This document shows positions 35,594 through 44,651 of a DNA stretch of 64,000 nucleotides, piece by piece; within the stretch, counting starts at the first letter, position 1, and each line of letters starts with the position of its first letter. The notes under the pieces were generated by a model, which had not been told where the DNA came from, ran no database searches, and saw nothing but the letters and a program-made list of their open reading frames with translations. The stretch is from Candidatus Heimdallarchaeota archaeon (GTDB lineage: Archaea; Asgardarchaeota; Heimdallarchaeia; Heimdallarchaeales; Kariarchaeaceae). The position numbers and the translations under genes are program-made. The DNA lies in contig JASBSB010000001.1 of the NCBI GenBank assembly GCA_030149205.1, forward strand, positions 457,142-521,141, given 5' to 3'.

Positions 35594-36922
35594 TTAATCT
35601 CCTCTTCGAAGCCTAGCCGCCTCTGCATCTAGTTCTTCATTTAATTCACTCGCATCTTTTACATCAATTTCAGAGTTTACTTCTAACTTATCAATTTTAG
35701 GATTTCCCTTACTATAATTCGACCTCTCGATTTCTTTCTCTATCTGATGGACTCTAAAATCTTCTGCATCTCTGAGAAGAACTCTTACTCTTTTTGGTGG
35801 TTCCAAACCTGACAATATTCCTGTAATTTCTGCACCTTCAGTCTCTTTTAGCAGATATTTTTGAAAGACGTCAATATTTTTAAAATGTTTGAAGATTTCA
35901 AAGTACATTTCACTACTAAAGAAGTTCTTCTCAGAAAACATCTGAACAAATCCTCGGGTAGCACTTTGTAAGCTAGTAGAAATTAAAGTTGACTTATCAA
36001 ATTCTTCATACAAACTTTCACTTCCTAGTTTGTCAATCTTATCAACTTTCAGACCAAAAAAAGTCCCAATTCCTCTATAAACCTTGGTGGCTTCTAGAAG
36101 TTCATTCAAATCACTTGATACGCCATAACTCCTTTGCAATGTGCCAAGTAATAATTCAGAGAGAATTTTCCCTATTGAAGCGTTAATTCTCAATAGCAAT
36201 GTTTCCTGAGAAAGTGCTCGATTTGCCTCAAAATAATGTTGATTATCAATTAACAGCAAATTGCAATTTTCGGAACGATCAATTGGTGCAGAGTTAAGGC
36301 AATAAATACCATAGGCTGCTGTAAATTGAACAAGAGTTGGTTCGATCTCAAACGGTAAAATCAGAACAGGGATTGGAGACTTTCCCAACTTTTTAAGTAA
36401 CTTTACCAAAACTAGTCCTGCTCCTATTCCAGTACCTCCCGAACCCATAACTACAAACACACTCTGATCTTCTAGTTGTTGGTCAAAGGCTTGGAAATAT
36501 TCCGTAATCTTGACTTTAAGGGGTTCTATATCCTTAGTAAATAAACCCTCAGCTTTTTTAACCTGCTTTGCAGATGTGGAGACATTTGTTGAGTATTTGT
36601 AGATATAATCTAAATCTTGAGGATTTGTTGCAAAATCCCCCAAAAGTCCAACTCCCATTGACTTGTAACCTGGACAAAAATTTTTAATCGTGTGAGTGAT
36701 CAAATTTACAATTTCAATCCCCGCACCACCGACCCCAATTATAGGCAGTTGGGGGTAAGGATAGAGCTGAACTTGAGATGGTTGTATAAAATTATATGAC
36801 AAGAGGTCAGGTAATTTTGAATATAACTCGTCTTTAATCTTAATTTGTTCAAACATAGATAAATTTGAGAGGGATATAACAGAACTCTGTGATTTTTTTC
36901 TTTGAAAGGGAAGTTGAACCAT
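35594..36922 (-). CDS. Tubulin/FtsZ-superfamily GTPase, 442 aa (first gene of operon)
   Basis: FtsZ-like landmarks are in order: T1 loop PIIGVGGAGIEIVNL (GVGGAG at 63-68), T3-like GDFATNPQDLD, T4 signature VVMGSGGTGIGAGLVL (160-169), LILPFEIEPTLVQF, and a T7-like SSDLNELLEATK with an Asp near 271 followed by GIGTFFG. GTP binding and hydrolysis are therefore likely. The C-terminal 60 residues are charged (KEIERSNYSKGN... EELDAEAARLRRGD) and may be a tail or coiled coil. It is clearly not the canonical FtsZ. ATG 36922 is chosen over TTG 36964 because a TATA box lies 24 bp before it. Confidence 0.8.
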   Translation of the reverse strand: MVQLPFQRKKSQSSVISLSNLSMFEQIKIKDELYSKLPDLLSYNFIQPSQVQLYPYPQLPIIGVGGAGIEIVNLITHTIKNFCPGYKSMGVGLLGDFATNPQDLDYIYKYSTNVSTSAKQVKKAEGLFTKDIEPLKVKITEYFQAFDQQLEDQSVFVVMGSGGTGIGAGLVLVKLLKKLGKSPIPVLILPFEIEPTLVQFTAAYGIYCLNSAPIDRSENCNLLLIDNQHYFEANRALSQETLLLRINASIGKILSELLLGTLQRSYGVSSDLNELLEATKVYRGIGTFFGLKVDKIDKLGSESLYEEFDKSTLISTSLQSATRGFVQMFSEKNFFSSEMYFEIFKHFKNIDVFQKYLLKETEGAEITGILSGLEPPKRVRVLLRDAEDFRVHQIEKEIERSNYSKGNPKIDKLEVNSEIDVKDASELNEELDAEAARLRRGD

Positions 36923-36940
36923 ACTTGTATCTTTCGTGAT

Positions 36941-36950
36941 TTTTATTAAG
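36941..36950 (-). promoter_or_regulatory. TATA box of the tubulin-like operon
   Basis: CTTAATAAAA on the minus strand is centred about 24 bp upstream of ATG 36922. This implies a leaderless message and one transcript covering all three genes down to 33112. Confidence 0.5.
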
Positions 36951-37078
36951 ATTTTATGTGACAATACTTGACGATGAGTAATTTTTCTCTAATTGCTGTT
37001 CACAATTTACATTTATGTTCGAAATAATTCCTAGTGCAATAATTTAATTTAATAAGAATTGATATCTTTGGTACTCCA

Positions 37079-38512
37079 ATGACAAACTCTCATCAGAAAA
37101 AAGCCAGCATCATTGGCACTATTGGTCCAACATCAATAGATAAAGGAGTATTAGAAGATCTTTTCCATCATGGTTTAGATATTACAAGAATCAATCTTTC
37201 TCATGGTGATCAAGCTACTGCCAAAAAATGGTTTGAAACTATTAGGTCAGTTGATGATACTGTTCCAATAATGTTTGATTTGTCTGGCCCCAAGATGAGA
37301 ATCGGAGAAATTAAATCAAAGTTAGTTCATTTAGTAACTGGGAACACTTTTGTCTTATCAAAAGAAAAAGTTAGTGGCACAGTAGAAAAAGTGGGTACAA
37401 CATACCCAGAATTAATAGATTTGGCATCTGTTGGTAACACAATCTACCTTAATGATGGATTAATCGAATTAAAGGTTAAAGAAAAAAGAGATGAGGAGCT
37501 AGTATGCAAAATCGTCAGAGGTGGTCCATTAAGTTCAAGAAAGGGGATTAATGCTCCTGAGGTACCCATAAAACTTTATGCGCCAACTGATAAGGATATT
37601 AAGGACATTGAATTCACTAAAGAATTAGAACCTGATTTTTATTCTGTTTCATTCGTCAGAAGGATTGAAGACCTGTTGAAGGTCAGAGGCATGCTATCAG
37701 ATATGTCGTATCAGCCACCCTTAATAAGTAAAATCGAACACTCAGATGGTGTAAGAAACTTTGATGAGATTCTAAAAGTTACTGATGTGGTGATGGTTGC
37801 ACGAGGTGATCTTGGTGTTGAACTCGACCCTGCTGATATCCCGCTATTACAAAAGAAGCTGATTAAAAAATGTAACCAGGTTGGTAAACCAGTGATTGTC
37901 GCAACACAGATGCTCGAAACTATGGTCAGTTCTCCTCGCCCAACCAGGGCAGAAGCCTCAGATGTGGCCAATGCGATCTTAGATGGTGCGGATACTGTCA
38001 TGCTGAGTGCTGAAACTGCCACAGGAATGTATCCTGTTAAAGCGGTAGATGTCATGAGTAGGATCATCAAAAAAGTCCAGGGAAACGTAAATGCTTTGCA
38101 GGTTAAATTTGATCCCACACTGTCTCCAAAATGGGATGCTGTTGCAAACGCTGCAGTCATCTTAGCGAATTCATTGAATGCGAAAGCAATCATTGCAAAC
38201 ACCAGATCTGGGGATACAGCCAGGGCAATCTCCAAATACAGGCCAACTCAACCAATAATTTCGATAACCCCTGAACTCCATACTTTCAGGAAGCTAGCAA
38301 TATACTGGGGAGTTGTTCCAGAACTTTTGGAACAGAATTACTCAGATACAGATGATATGATAGCTGCTTCGATCAATCTGGCATTTAAAAAGGGGTATAT
38401 TCAGAAAGATGACATTGTAGTGTCAGTAGCTGGTTCTTTATTGGGTCTCCCCTATACTACCAACCTTGTTCAATACCACCTGGTTAGTGACATCTTAAAT
38501 GCTAGAACCTAA
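37079..38512 (+). CDS. pyk: Pyruvate kinase, 477 aa
   Basis: The glycolytic enzyme that makes pyruvate and ATP from phosphoenolpyruvate. All key parts are visible: SIIGTIGPTS and RINLSHGD at the N-terminus, LSGPKMRIGEI, LISKIEHSDGV with the catalytic Lys, DVVMVARGDLGVEL with metal-binding residues, VIVATQMLETM and the TRAEASDVANAILDGAD...MLSAETA block. The C-terminal domain (from about 345) is complete. Its divergent promoter is shared with the tubulin-like operon. It is a core metabolic gene. Confidence 0.96.
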   Translation: MTNSHQKKASIIGTIGPTSIDKGVLEDLFHHGLDITRINLSHGDQATAKKWFETIRSVDDTVPIMFDLSGPKMRIGEIKSKLVHLVTGNTFVLSKEKVSGTVEKVGTTYPELIDLASVGNTIYLNDGLIELKVKEKRDEELVCKIVRGGPLSSRKGINAPEVPIKLYAPTDKDIKDIEFTKELEPDFYSVSFVRRIEDLLKVRGMLSDMSYQPPLISKIEHSDGVRNFDEILKVTDVVMVARGDLGVELDPADIPLLQKKLIKKCNQVGKPVIVATQMLETMVSSPRPTRAEASDVANAILDGADTVMLSAETATGMYPVKAVDVMSRIIKKVQGNVNALQVKFDPTLSPKWDAVANAAVILANSLNAKAIIANTRSGDTARAISKYRPTQPIISITPELHTFRKLAIYWGVVPELLEQNYSDTDDMIAASINLAFKKGYIQKDDIVVSVAGSLLGLPYTTNLVQYHLVSDILNART

Positions 38513-38648
38513 TGTTTTACGTTTTTACAAAAAATTATTAATTCGATTAACTTCAGCATTTGCATTATGATTTTTTGAAATTGAAATTCAAATACTATAA
38601 ATAGCTTAATACATAAACTTTCTATGATATGCTAGGTGATGTACACCC

Positions 38649-40661
38649 GTGAGTTTTGATGATAAAGAATTATTTGGAGAATTAGCCAACAAGATCGGTG
38701 CTGAGGATTTGACAGATCCAGGATTGTTATTAGAACGGGGAGATAAAGAAAAAGCAAATTCAAACAATGCAACAGCACAATCATTTTTTGAAAAAGCATT
38801 AGCTGCATCTACAGCCAAAGCTGCAAGGTTGGAAGAGAGTAGCCAGTATCGATCAGCAGCAGAAATGAACTTTATCGGTGCAGAGGCAAACCTAAGACTT
38901 GGGAAGACTGAAGAAGCAATGGGGTTATATAACAAGGTCGGAGAACAATTACTAATTGCGGGAAAAAATTACATCGATATGTATAATGAGTACTTTGACG
39001 GAGTCCTCTGTGTAACCTTAGGAAGCTTAGTAAACATATTACAAGGTAAAATTGATGAGGCAAAGAGTGTTTATTTAGAATACATAAAGAAACTAGATGA
39101 AGCGGGAGAATCAGGAAAACTTCAGCAAGGTGGAGAAACTCTTAAACAGACTATTTGGTCGGTCGGGTATATCCTCAAAGCATTGCAAGATACAGATCAT
39201 GAGGCTCTTCAAAATGCACAACAACTTATCTCAACCAATATCAAGCCGAATTTAATCAAAGCAAAACTATCTAAAATAGCACCGTTACTCGATCAAGTGG
39301 TCTCATACACGTTAAATTACTTTCAATCTCAAATCAAGCTACCAAAGATTACTCATAGCCTGACTCTCCCTAATGAGATGCTTCTAAATCAGATATTTGA
39401 TATTAAGATGACGATTGGAAATACTGGAGAAGGGGACGCTTCAAATCTACATGTGACATTTAATTTGCCAGAAGACTTTGAAATATTGGGTGGTAAAAAA
39501 GAGATTTCAATATCTCAAGTCCCTAAAAATACGCAGGAAGAGATTAATCTAAAACTGAGAATATTATCTTCAGATAGTGAAGACAAGGTGATTCCCTTCA
39601 ATGGGAAAATTACTTATCAAGATATGCTCCAGAATGATTTGGTTTCATTTATTGGTCCTTTAGATCTAGAGATAAGAGCAAACAGCCAAAAGGATGAATT
39701 ACAAAAGAAATTTACCGAAATTAAAGGAGCAATTGAATCTTTATTTCTAGAGGTAAAAGACCAGAAATATCCAAATTCGTTTATTCAAAATCTAACCAAT
39801 AAAATGAACAAAATATTTGAAACCACTGAGAGTGAATTAAGAGTTGAACATTTTGAAACTGTTAAAGCAAATCTAAGTCAACTTACAAATGAAAAGGAAT
39901 GGCTACAAGAACTTTTCAGAGGAAACTCAGGTAAGATGATTCAAGAAGAACTAAAATCTAGCAAGGAAAAATATGCCAATGAACGTGTTTCATCACGTGA
40001 ATCTGAGCTACAATCTCAGTTTGACAAGACAAAGGAAGAGCTTATTTACACTAAAGAAAAAGAAAAGGATGCAGCTTTACTAAGTCTTAGAAATGAAATT
40101 GAGGAAAAAAACAAAAAATTGGTTGAAGGTAAAGAAAAAGAATTTGAAGAGAGATTGAAGGCAGAAGAGAAAAAATATGAGATTAAATTAAAACAGGTTG
40201 TAAATGAAACGAAGGAACGTCAGGCTCTAGAACACCAACAAAAAATTGAGGTTATTAACAATAAAAACGAAGTTGGTATCCGTCAGATTCAAGAAGAATA
40301 TCAAAATGATCTTAAGACAAAAGTTGAGGAAATTAAGAAGCAAGAGGATATAAAGTTAGAAGAAGAGCTCCGTAAACTTAAATCAGAACACTATGAAGAG
40401 TTACGTAAATTAGAAGCGAGCCTACAAGAAGAAAAGGAGTCTGAAATTCAAAACATGAAAGCACAACATGCAAATGAAATCGATGCTTTGAAAAATCAAT
40501 ATTCAAGTCAACATTCGTCAGATTTACAAGAAAAAATCAGCTTTGCCAAGGATGAGACAAAAGCTGAACTCACCAGACAATTCCAATTAAAGGAAGAAGA
40601 ATACAAAAAGGAAATTGAAGGGTTAAAACACAGAATAGCCCAGTTGGAGAGTAATTTTTAA
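38649..40661 (+). CDS. TPR-like, beta-sandwich and coiled-coil protein, 670 aa
   Basis: Three regions can be seen. Residues 1-230 are helical with TPR/SNAP-like features (ATAQSFFEKALAAS, RSAAEMNFIGAEANLRLGKT, YNKVGEQLLIAGKNYIDMYN). Residues 231-343 are a beta-sandwich resembling CARDB/NEW3-type domains (IFDIKMTIGNTGEGDASNL). From 345 to 668 runs a highly charged coiled coil of Glu, Lys and Gln. No signal peptide or membrane segment is found, so it is cytoplasmic. Translation starts at GTG (38649) with AGGTGA upstream. The N-terminus recalls alpha-SNAP-like helical adaptors, but the family is not certain. It could be a scaffold. Confidence 0.65.
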   Translation: MSFDDKELFGELANKIGAEDLTDPGLLLERGDKEKANSNNATAQSFFEKALAASTAKAARLEESSQYRSAAEMNFIGAEANLRLGKTEEAMGLYNKVGEQLLIAGKNYIDMYNEYFDGVLCVTLGSLVNILQGKIDEAKSVYLEYIKKLDEAGESGKLQQGGETLKQTIWSVGYILKALQDTDHEALQNAQQLISTNIKPNLIKAKLSKIAPLLDQVVSYTLNYFQSQIKLPKITHSLTLPNEMLLNQIFDIKMTIGNTGEGDASNLHVTFNLPEDFEILGGKKEISISQVPKNTQEEINLKLRILSSDSEDKVIPFNGKITYQDMLQNDLVSFIGPLDLEIRANSQKDELQKKFTEIKGAIESLFLEVKDQKYPNSFIQNLTNKMNKIFETTESELRVEHFETVKANLSQLTNEKEWLQELFRGNSGKMIQEELKSSKEKYANERVSSRESELQSQFDKTKEELIYTKEKEKDAALLSLRNEIEEKNKKLVEGKEKEFEERLKAEEKKYEIKLKQVVNETKERQALEHQQKIEVINNKNEVGIRQIQEEYQNDLKTKVEEIKKQEDIKLEEELRKLKSEHYEELRKLEASLQEEKESEIQNMKAQHANEIDALKNQYSSQHSSDLQEKISFAKDETKAELTRQFQLKEEEYKKEIEGLKHRIAQLESNF

Positions 40662-40703
40662 TAATTTTAATAGATATTAAGAGATAGGAGTATAATACTC
40701 GAT

Positions 40704-41525
40704 TTACAGTATAACATTTGTTGCAACTAAAATACCTAATAATATCAATACAATAGCTAAAGTTAATGCCACTCCTGTAAAATTAACATTTCTTGCAAAT
40801 TCAATGAGGATCTTTAGGGTTAATATTCCAATAATGAATGCACTAACAATCCCTACAAATATGCCTAGAAAATCTATTGAAACAGAGGAGGTTGACCGGA
40901 TGTATAAATCTAAGACATCAAGAACGGCTGCACCTAAGACAGCAGGAACAGACATAAGAAATGATCCACGAAACGCATCCTCTGAATCAACTTTGAACAG
41001 CAATAAGGCAGATACTGTGCTCCCTGATCGGCTCACACCAGGTATAATGGTTACTCCTTGAACCAGACCAACCAGAAACTGTTGCTTCAGAGACAAATCT
41101 TGAAGTCTAATTGTTTCTACATCAGACTTGTTGTTTGCATACCATAATAACCCAGCAGTAATCAACAATGCACCACCGATTATAAAGTATCCAAGAACAG
41201 ACATCAGTTTTGCGTCTAGGTATTTTAAGAGGAAATTAATTGGGAGGCCCAAAACTCCGGTTGCAATTGTGGTAATAATTAAAAAATTACGTTCAAAAAC
41301 ATATTCCTTCCAATTGAAAAGAATGTTCTTCCAATCTCTCCAGTAAACCACTAACACTGCACCTAATGTTCCAATATGAAGCCACAAAGCAATTCTGATT
41401 GCAAGATCAAAATTATTCCCAGAGAGCAACCCAAGAGTGGTGAGGACCCCTTCACTTGAGACAGGCAACCATTCGGCAGTGCCTTGGATAAGACCTAGAA
41501 ACAGATAATATAAATAATCGGTCAT
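40704..41525 (-). CDS. uppP: Undecaprenyl-diphosphatase-like protein (UppP/BacA), 273 aa
   Basis: A membrane phosphatase that recycles polyprenyl diphosphate carriers. The family motifs are present: GLIQGTAEWLPVSSEGVL (residues 11-28, active-site Glu region) and QGVTIIPGVSRSGSTVSALL (about 156-175, with the key Arg and Ser). Seven to eight helices are predicted. In an archaeon the substrate is probably a dolichyl-type diphosphate used in N-glycosylation, consistent with the many sequons in exported proteins of this window. It is convergent with the coiled-coil gene. Confidence 0.88.
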   Translation of the reverse strand: MTDYLYYLFLGLIQGTAEWLPVSSEGVLTTLGLLSGNNFDLAIRIALWLHIGTLGAVLVVYWRDWKNILFNWKEYVFERNFLIITTIATGVLGLPINFLLKYLDAKLMSVLGYFIIGGALLITAGLLWYANNKSDVETIRLQDLSLKQQFLVGLVQGVTIIPGVSRSGSTVSALLLFKVDSEDAFRGSFLMSVPAVLGAAVLDVLDLYIRSTSSVSIDFLGIFVGIVSAFIIGILTLKILIEFARNVNFTGVALTLAIVLILLGILVATNVIL

Positions 41526-41656
41526 ATTTGTGCTGAACTCATAACATATTTACATGTTTAGAAATTATCGGATGATTCTACTAATTACAAACTTGATATT
41601 ACACAAAAAGTCTATTTCTGCCTCATTTAAATAGAAAAACAACGATGGCTGATTGT

Positions 41657-42499
41657 CTACAGTTCGTTTTTGAGACTAAAAATGTAATGATTTTTTTGAT
41701 GTTTTGAGTCGGAAAGATAGTCGATTATTTGATATCCTCTCTTGAACAATTGAATTGCTGTTTCCCTAAAATACCTCCGCCAATAAATTGCCTGTTCTAA
41801 GTCTGCTACTCTAATATCTTGGTAATTTGCTGGAACTTCAACAGCCAAATAACTTTGTTGGGTCGAATTTAAACCCTCTTTTTTTTCGTTCCTCCTAAAG
41901 TCAATGATCTGATTTAAGTAAACAAGGTTTTCATATTCTCTTTCTGAAAATCCCTGCATACAGTTTTTTACAACCTCTGAATCAACAATCCATGAGACAT
42001 ACAATCGATCTGAAGAAACTCCCTCATATATTCCTATTCCTTTGGGTTTTCCATAATAGTTAACTCTATAATCTGCACAAACACAACCTAACTTGTGAAA
42101 ATTCAAATATGCATTTTGGGGGAGAAGGGGGTCAAAAGTCCAATGAATCGTCCTAACTCTTGGATTTGTGGAATTCAAAACCAAATTATAGTGGGCTTTT
42201 TTCAATAGGAAGCCAATATTTTGATTTTGGTAATTTGGGTCAATCGCCATCATATGACTGTAATGCTTATCTGGGAACATGGGAAACCCATAAATATAAC
42301 CAACAATTTTTTCTGGATCTTCTCTTGGTCTCGCTGTTAATACGATCCCGAAATCAGAGACAGCTTTGATTTCAAAGGATGGTACAATTTCTAAGTCAGA
42401 TAAATCCCAAGCTTTTCTCATAATTTCCATTATTTGATGAACTTCATCCATTGTAGAGATACGTTTAATCAGATAGGAATCAGATACCACATTTTCCAA
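41657..42499 (-). CDS. GNAT-family acetyltransferase, COG3375-like, 280 aa
   Basis: The N-terminal half is a GNAT fold. YSHMMAIDPNYQNQNIGFLL (about residues 80-99) is the acetyl-CoA region, with Q-x-x-x-G in the usual place. TIHWTFDPLLPQNAYLNF and the SSDRLYVSWIVDS stretch are characteristic of the COG3375 group of predicted acyltransferases, which have no known substrate. The start is TTG 42499, chosen by frame. The following gene, 100 bp upstream and on the same strand, is a flavin-type oxidoreductase. Confidence 0.75.
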   Translation of the reverse strand: MENVVSDSYLIKRISTMDEVHQIMEIMRKAWDLSDLEIVPSFEIKAVSDFGIVLTARPREDPEKIVGYIYGFPMFPDKHYSHMMAIDPNYQNQNIGFLLKKAHYNLVLNSTNPRVRTIHWTFDPLLPQNAYLNFHKLGCVCADYRVNYYGKPKGIGIYEGVSSDRLYVSWIVDSEVVKNCMQGFSEREYENLVYLNQIIDFRRNEKKEGLNSTQQSYLAVEVPANYQDIRVADLEQAIYWRRYFRETAIQLFKRGYQIIDYLSDSKHQKNHYIFSLKNEL

Positions 42500-42558
42500 A
42501 TGGTCTTCGAATTTAATTCTTTTTTACAAAGGTCAGGTCATTATCATAATTTGCCAAT

Positions 42559-43038
42559 TTAAAATTTCCAAAGCGTGGGTGAGTTTGCAAAATTCTCAAG
42601 TGTCCATGCAAAAACCTTCTCTGGAACCAATGCCCAAAATTCTGATCCATGCTCCATCTTGTATTTTTTATGGTATTCTTGATTAATCAATATTGAAATT
42701 TCAGAATTGGCTAACCTTGCAACTCCTTCAATAATGATAACATTATCTCCACTTTCAGAATGAATGGTCACAAGAGGGTTGTTTTTTACATTTTTCTTCC
42801 ACTGTATTTCCCCTCCAGAAAAGAATATGTAATTTTCAAACCAAATACCCCAGATAGGTCTAACATGCGGTTTGTTGTTCACTCCGACAGTTCCAATCCA
42901 GTAATTTCTGGAGCTTGACATGATTTTTGAAACAAATTCCCAGGATAATAAGCCATTCTCCCCTTCATCTATACCATAACTTGGAAGTCTTGGTCTAATT
43001 GGTTTTGGAATTTTTAATGGTAATTTTAGGTCGTACAT
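42559..43038 (-). CDS. Pyridoxamine-5'-phosphate-oxidase-like flavin/F420-binding protein, 159 aa
   Basis: A split-barrel fold with RNYWIGTVGVNNKPHVRPIW near the N-terminus, NYIFFSGGEIQWKKNVKNNP in the middle, which matches the phosphate-binding basic stretch, and EGVARLAN later. This is the PNPOx-like family, whose archaeal members often use FMN or coenzyme F420. I chose ATG 43038; a longer reading from 43098 would overlap the divergent endA. The substrate is unknown. Confidence 0.75.
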   Translation of the reverse strand: MYDLKLPLKIPKPIRPRLPSYGIDEGENGLLSWEFVSKIMSSSRNYWIGTVGVNNKPHVRPIWGIWFENYIFFSGGEIQWKKNVKNNPLVTIHSESGDNVIIIEGVARLANSEISILINQEYHKKYKMEHGSEFWALVPEKVFAWTLENFANSPTLWKF

Positions 43039-43160
43039 CAATGAGCTACAGATCGATAATATAATAGGATTTTGGTTCACAGATAAAATGAGTGTCACAA
43101 AGTCTCAGGAATCGCTGTTACAAATCTAACAATTTATACAAGCAAAATAAATTGATAATC

Positions 43161-43742
43161 ATGGTCTGGAACAAGACTCTTGAAGACCTTGAAGAATTCC
43201 CACCTATTGCTCAGCTAGACTCCACAGATGTAATTCTATGGAACTATAAAGCTGCATCTATTCTATATACACAGGGATTTTTTGGAAAACCATTAGGTGA
43301 GCGAAAAATAAAACCAGAGTTCATTGAGAGACCATTTGTGCTATCTTATTTTGACACACTCTATCTCTTGGAACATAATATTATAAGAATATCCAAACAG
43401 GGTCAACAAGTGGGAATCGAAGAGTTCAAAGAGTTCGCAATCCAAAATTATGAAGATTTTATCAATAAATATTTCTTCTACAAGTTTTTGAGGAAAATGA
43501 ATTTTGTTGTTCGACCAGGAATGAAGTTCGGTTCAGATTTTATTGTTTATTCAAAAGGCCCAGGACTAGAACATTCTCAATGGGTTTTTCATGCGGAAAA
43601 TCAAAATTTAAGACTTAGAGCCATAAGAATAGTTAGAGCTGGAAGATTGGCACAATCAGTCAAGAAGAAATATATGGTCGCAATTCGAGATGAGCAGACT
43701 GATCAACCAAAATTTTTTATGTTTGAAAGAGTGAAAATTTGA
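43161..43742 (+). CDS. endA: tRNA-splicing endonuclease, 193 aa
   Basis: An archaeal homotetramer/dimer-type EndA that cuts introns from tRNA at bulge-helix-bulge structures. The C-terminal catalytic domain shows VRPGMKFGSDFIVYSKGPGL (catalytic Tyr), LEHSQWVFH (catalytic His) and RLAQSVKKKYMVAI (catalytic Lys). The N-terminal half is the short helical/beta domain of the family. The start ATG at 43161 gives MVWNKTLED; extending upstream would add unconserved residues and overlap the divergent gene. The following hydrolase gene starts 9 bp later. Confidence 0.9.
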   Translation: MVWNKTLEDLEEFPPIAQLDSTDVILWNYKAASILYTQGFFGKPLGERKIKPEFIERPFVLSYFDTLYLLEHNIIRISKQGQQVGIEEFKEFAIQNYEDFINKYFFYKFLRKMNFVVRPGMKFGSDFIVYSKGPGLEHSQWVFHAENQNLRLRAIRIVRAGRLAQSVKKKYMVAIRDEQTDQPKFFMFERVKI

Positions 43743-43751
43743 GGGAAGTTC

Positions 43752-44651
43752 ATGGACATTTTGACGCTTTCTGTTCTGGTTTTATTGCTCTTCCTGATTA
43801 TAGGCTTTAGCTCTTTCTGGTACATTATTAAACAGATTTATCTCCCACCTTATCCACCACATCTTCGTGGAAAGATCCCCTCAATCCCAGATTTTGATGG
43901 ATATATCGCACCAACCAAAAGTTGGGAGAAACGATTAAGAGTAAGAGTATGGGAGGTAGAGGGGAAAAAGATCATATTGTTTTTTCACGGGTGGGATTCT
44001 TCATCAGGATTTTTTAGCCAGTACGTGATGCAATTCAAAGAGAAAGGATGGACTGTGGTCACAGTAGACCTTAGATCAATGGGCGAAAGTGAAAGACAAG
44101 CTCTGGTTTCACAAATTGATTTTGCTGAAGATATTCAACAGGCTTTATCTTGGGTTCTTGAAAAATACCCATCAAAGTCAGACATAACAATTTATGGACA
44201 CAGTATTGGAGGGGTTTCCTTGATTTTAGGGTTGGGATGGAAAATTATTGATCAGTCTAAACTGAATCAGATTGTGACTGAAGGAATATATGCAGATAGT
44301 AATTATCTTTTAAATCGAATGGTAAACAAATTTCCGTTTAAATCTCAAATTAAACCGATTTTTTTGAAATTTCTAATGATAAGGTTAAAACAAGTTTACA
44401 AGAACAATCCACATAAATGGGTCCTTAACAGTACCACAAATCTGGATCCATTCCGACAATTAAACAAAATTGATGTACCACTGTTAATGATCCATACTGA
44501 GAATGATGAAATCGTTAACTATTCTGAAACTGAACTGTTCAAACTTCACAAGAAAGCAAATGTGAGATTCTTAAGTTTCAGGACTGGTGGTCACTTTCGC
44601 CTATCTTATGAAAATGAGTTCTTTGTAAAACTCTTTAACGAGATTGAATAA
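43752..44651 (+). CDS. Membrane-anchored alpha/beta hydrolase, 299 aa
   Basis: A single membrane segment opens the protein (LTLSVLVLLLFLIIGFSSFW). The catalytic domain has the oxyanion strand ILFFHGWDSSSG, the nucleophile elbow YGHSIGGVS (Ser near 150), a likely acid in MIHTENDEIVNY and His in GGHFRLSYE. It therefore looks active, perhaps as a lipase or esterase (BAAT/YqiA-like). It lies 9 bp after endA and its 3' end overlaps that of convergent plsY by 17 bp. The substrate is unknown. Confidence 0.82.
   Translation: MDILTLSVLVLLLFLIIGFSSFWYIIKQIYLPPYPPHLRGKIPSIPDFDGYIAPTKSWEKRLRVRVWEVEGKKIILFFHGWDSSSGFFSQYVMQFKEKGWTVVTVDLRSMGESERQALVSQIDFAEDIQQALSWVLEKYPSKSDITIYGHSIGGVSLILGLGWKIIDQSKLNQIVTEGIYADSNYLLNRMVNKFPFKSQIKPIFLKFLMIRLKQVYKNNPHKWVLNSTTNLDPFRQLNKIDVPLLMIHTENDEIVNYSETELFKLHKKANVRFLSFRTGGHFRLSYENEFFVKLFNEIE

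Noticed and set aside
33112..36922. Calling either tubulin-like protein the cell-division FtsZ
   Set aside because: Both depart from FtsZ at the T1, T4 or T7 loops, and neither has the usual FtsZ C-terminal motif or division-gene neighbours, so canonical division FtsZ is probably elsewhere.
37711..38235. Long open frame on the minus strand inside the pyruvate kinase gene
   Set aside because: It is fully antisense to a conserved gene, shares its codon pattern in mirror image and matches no family.
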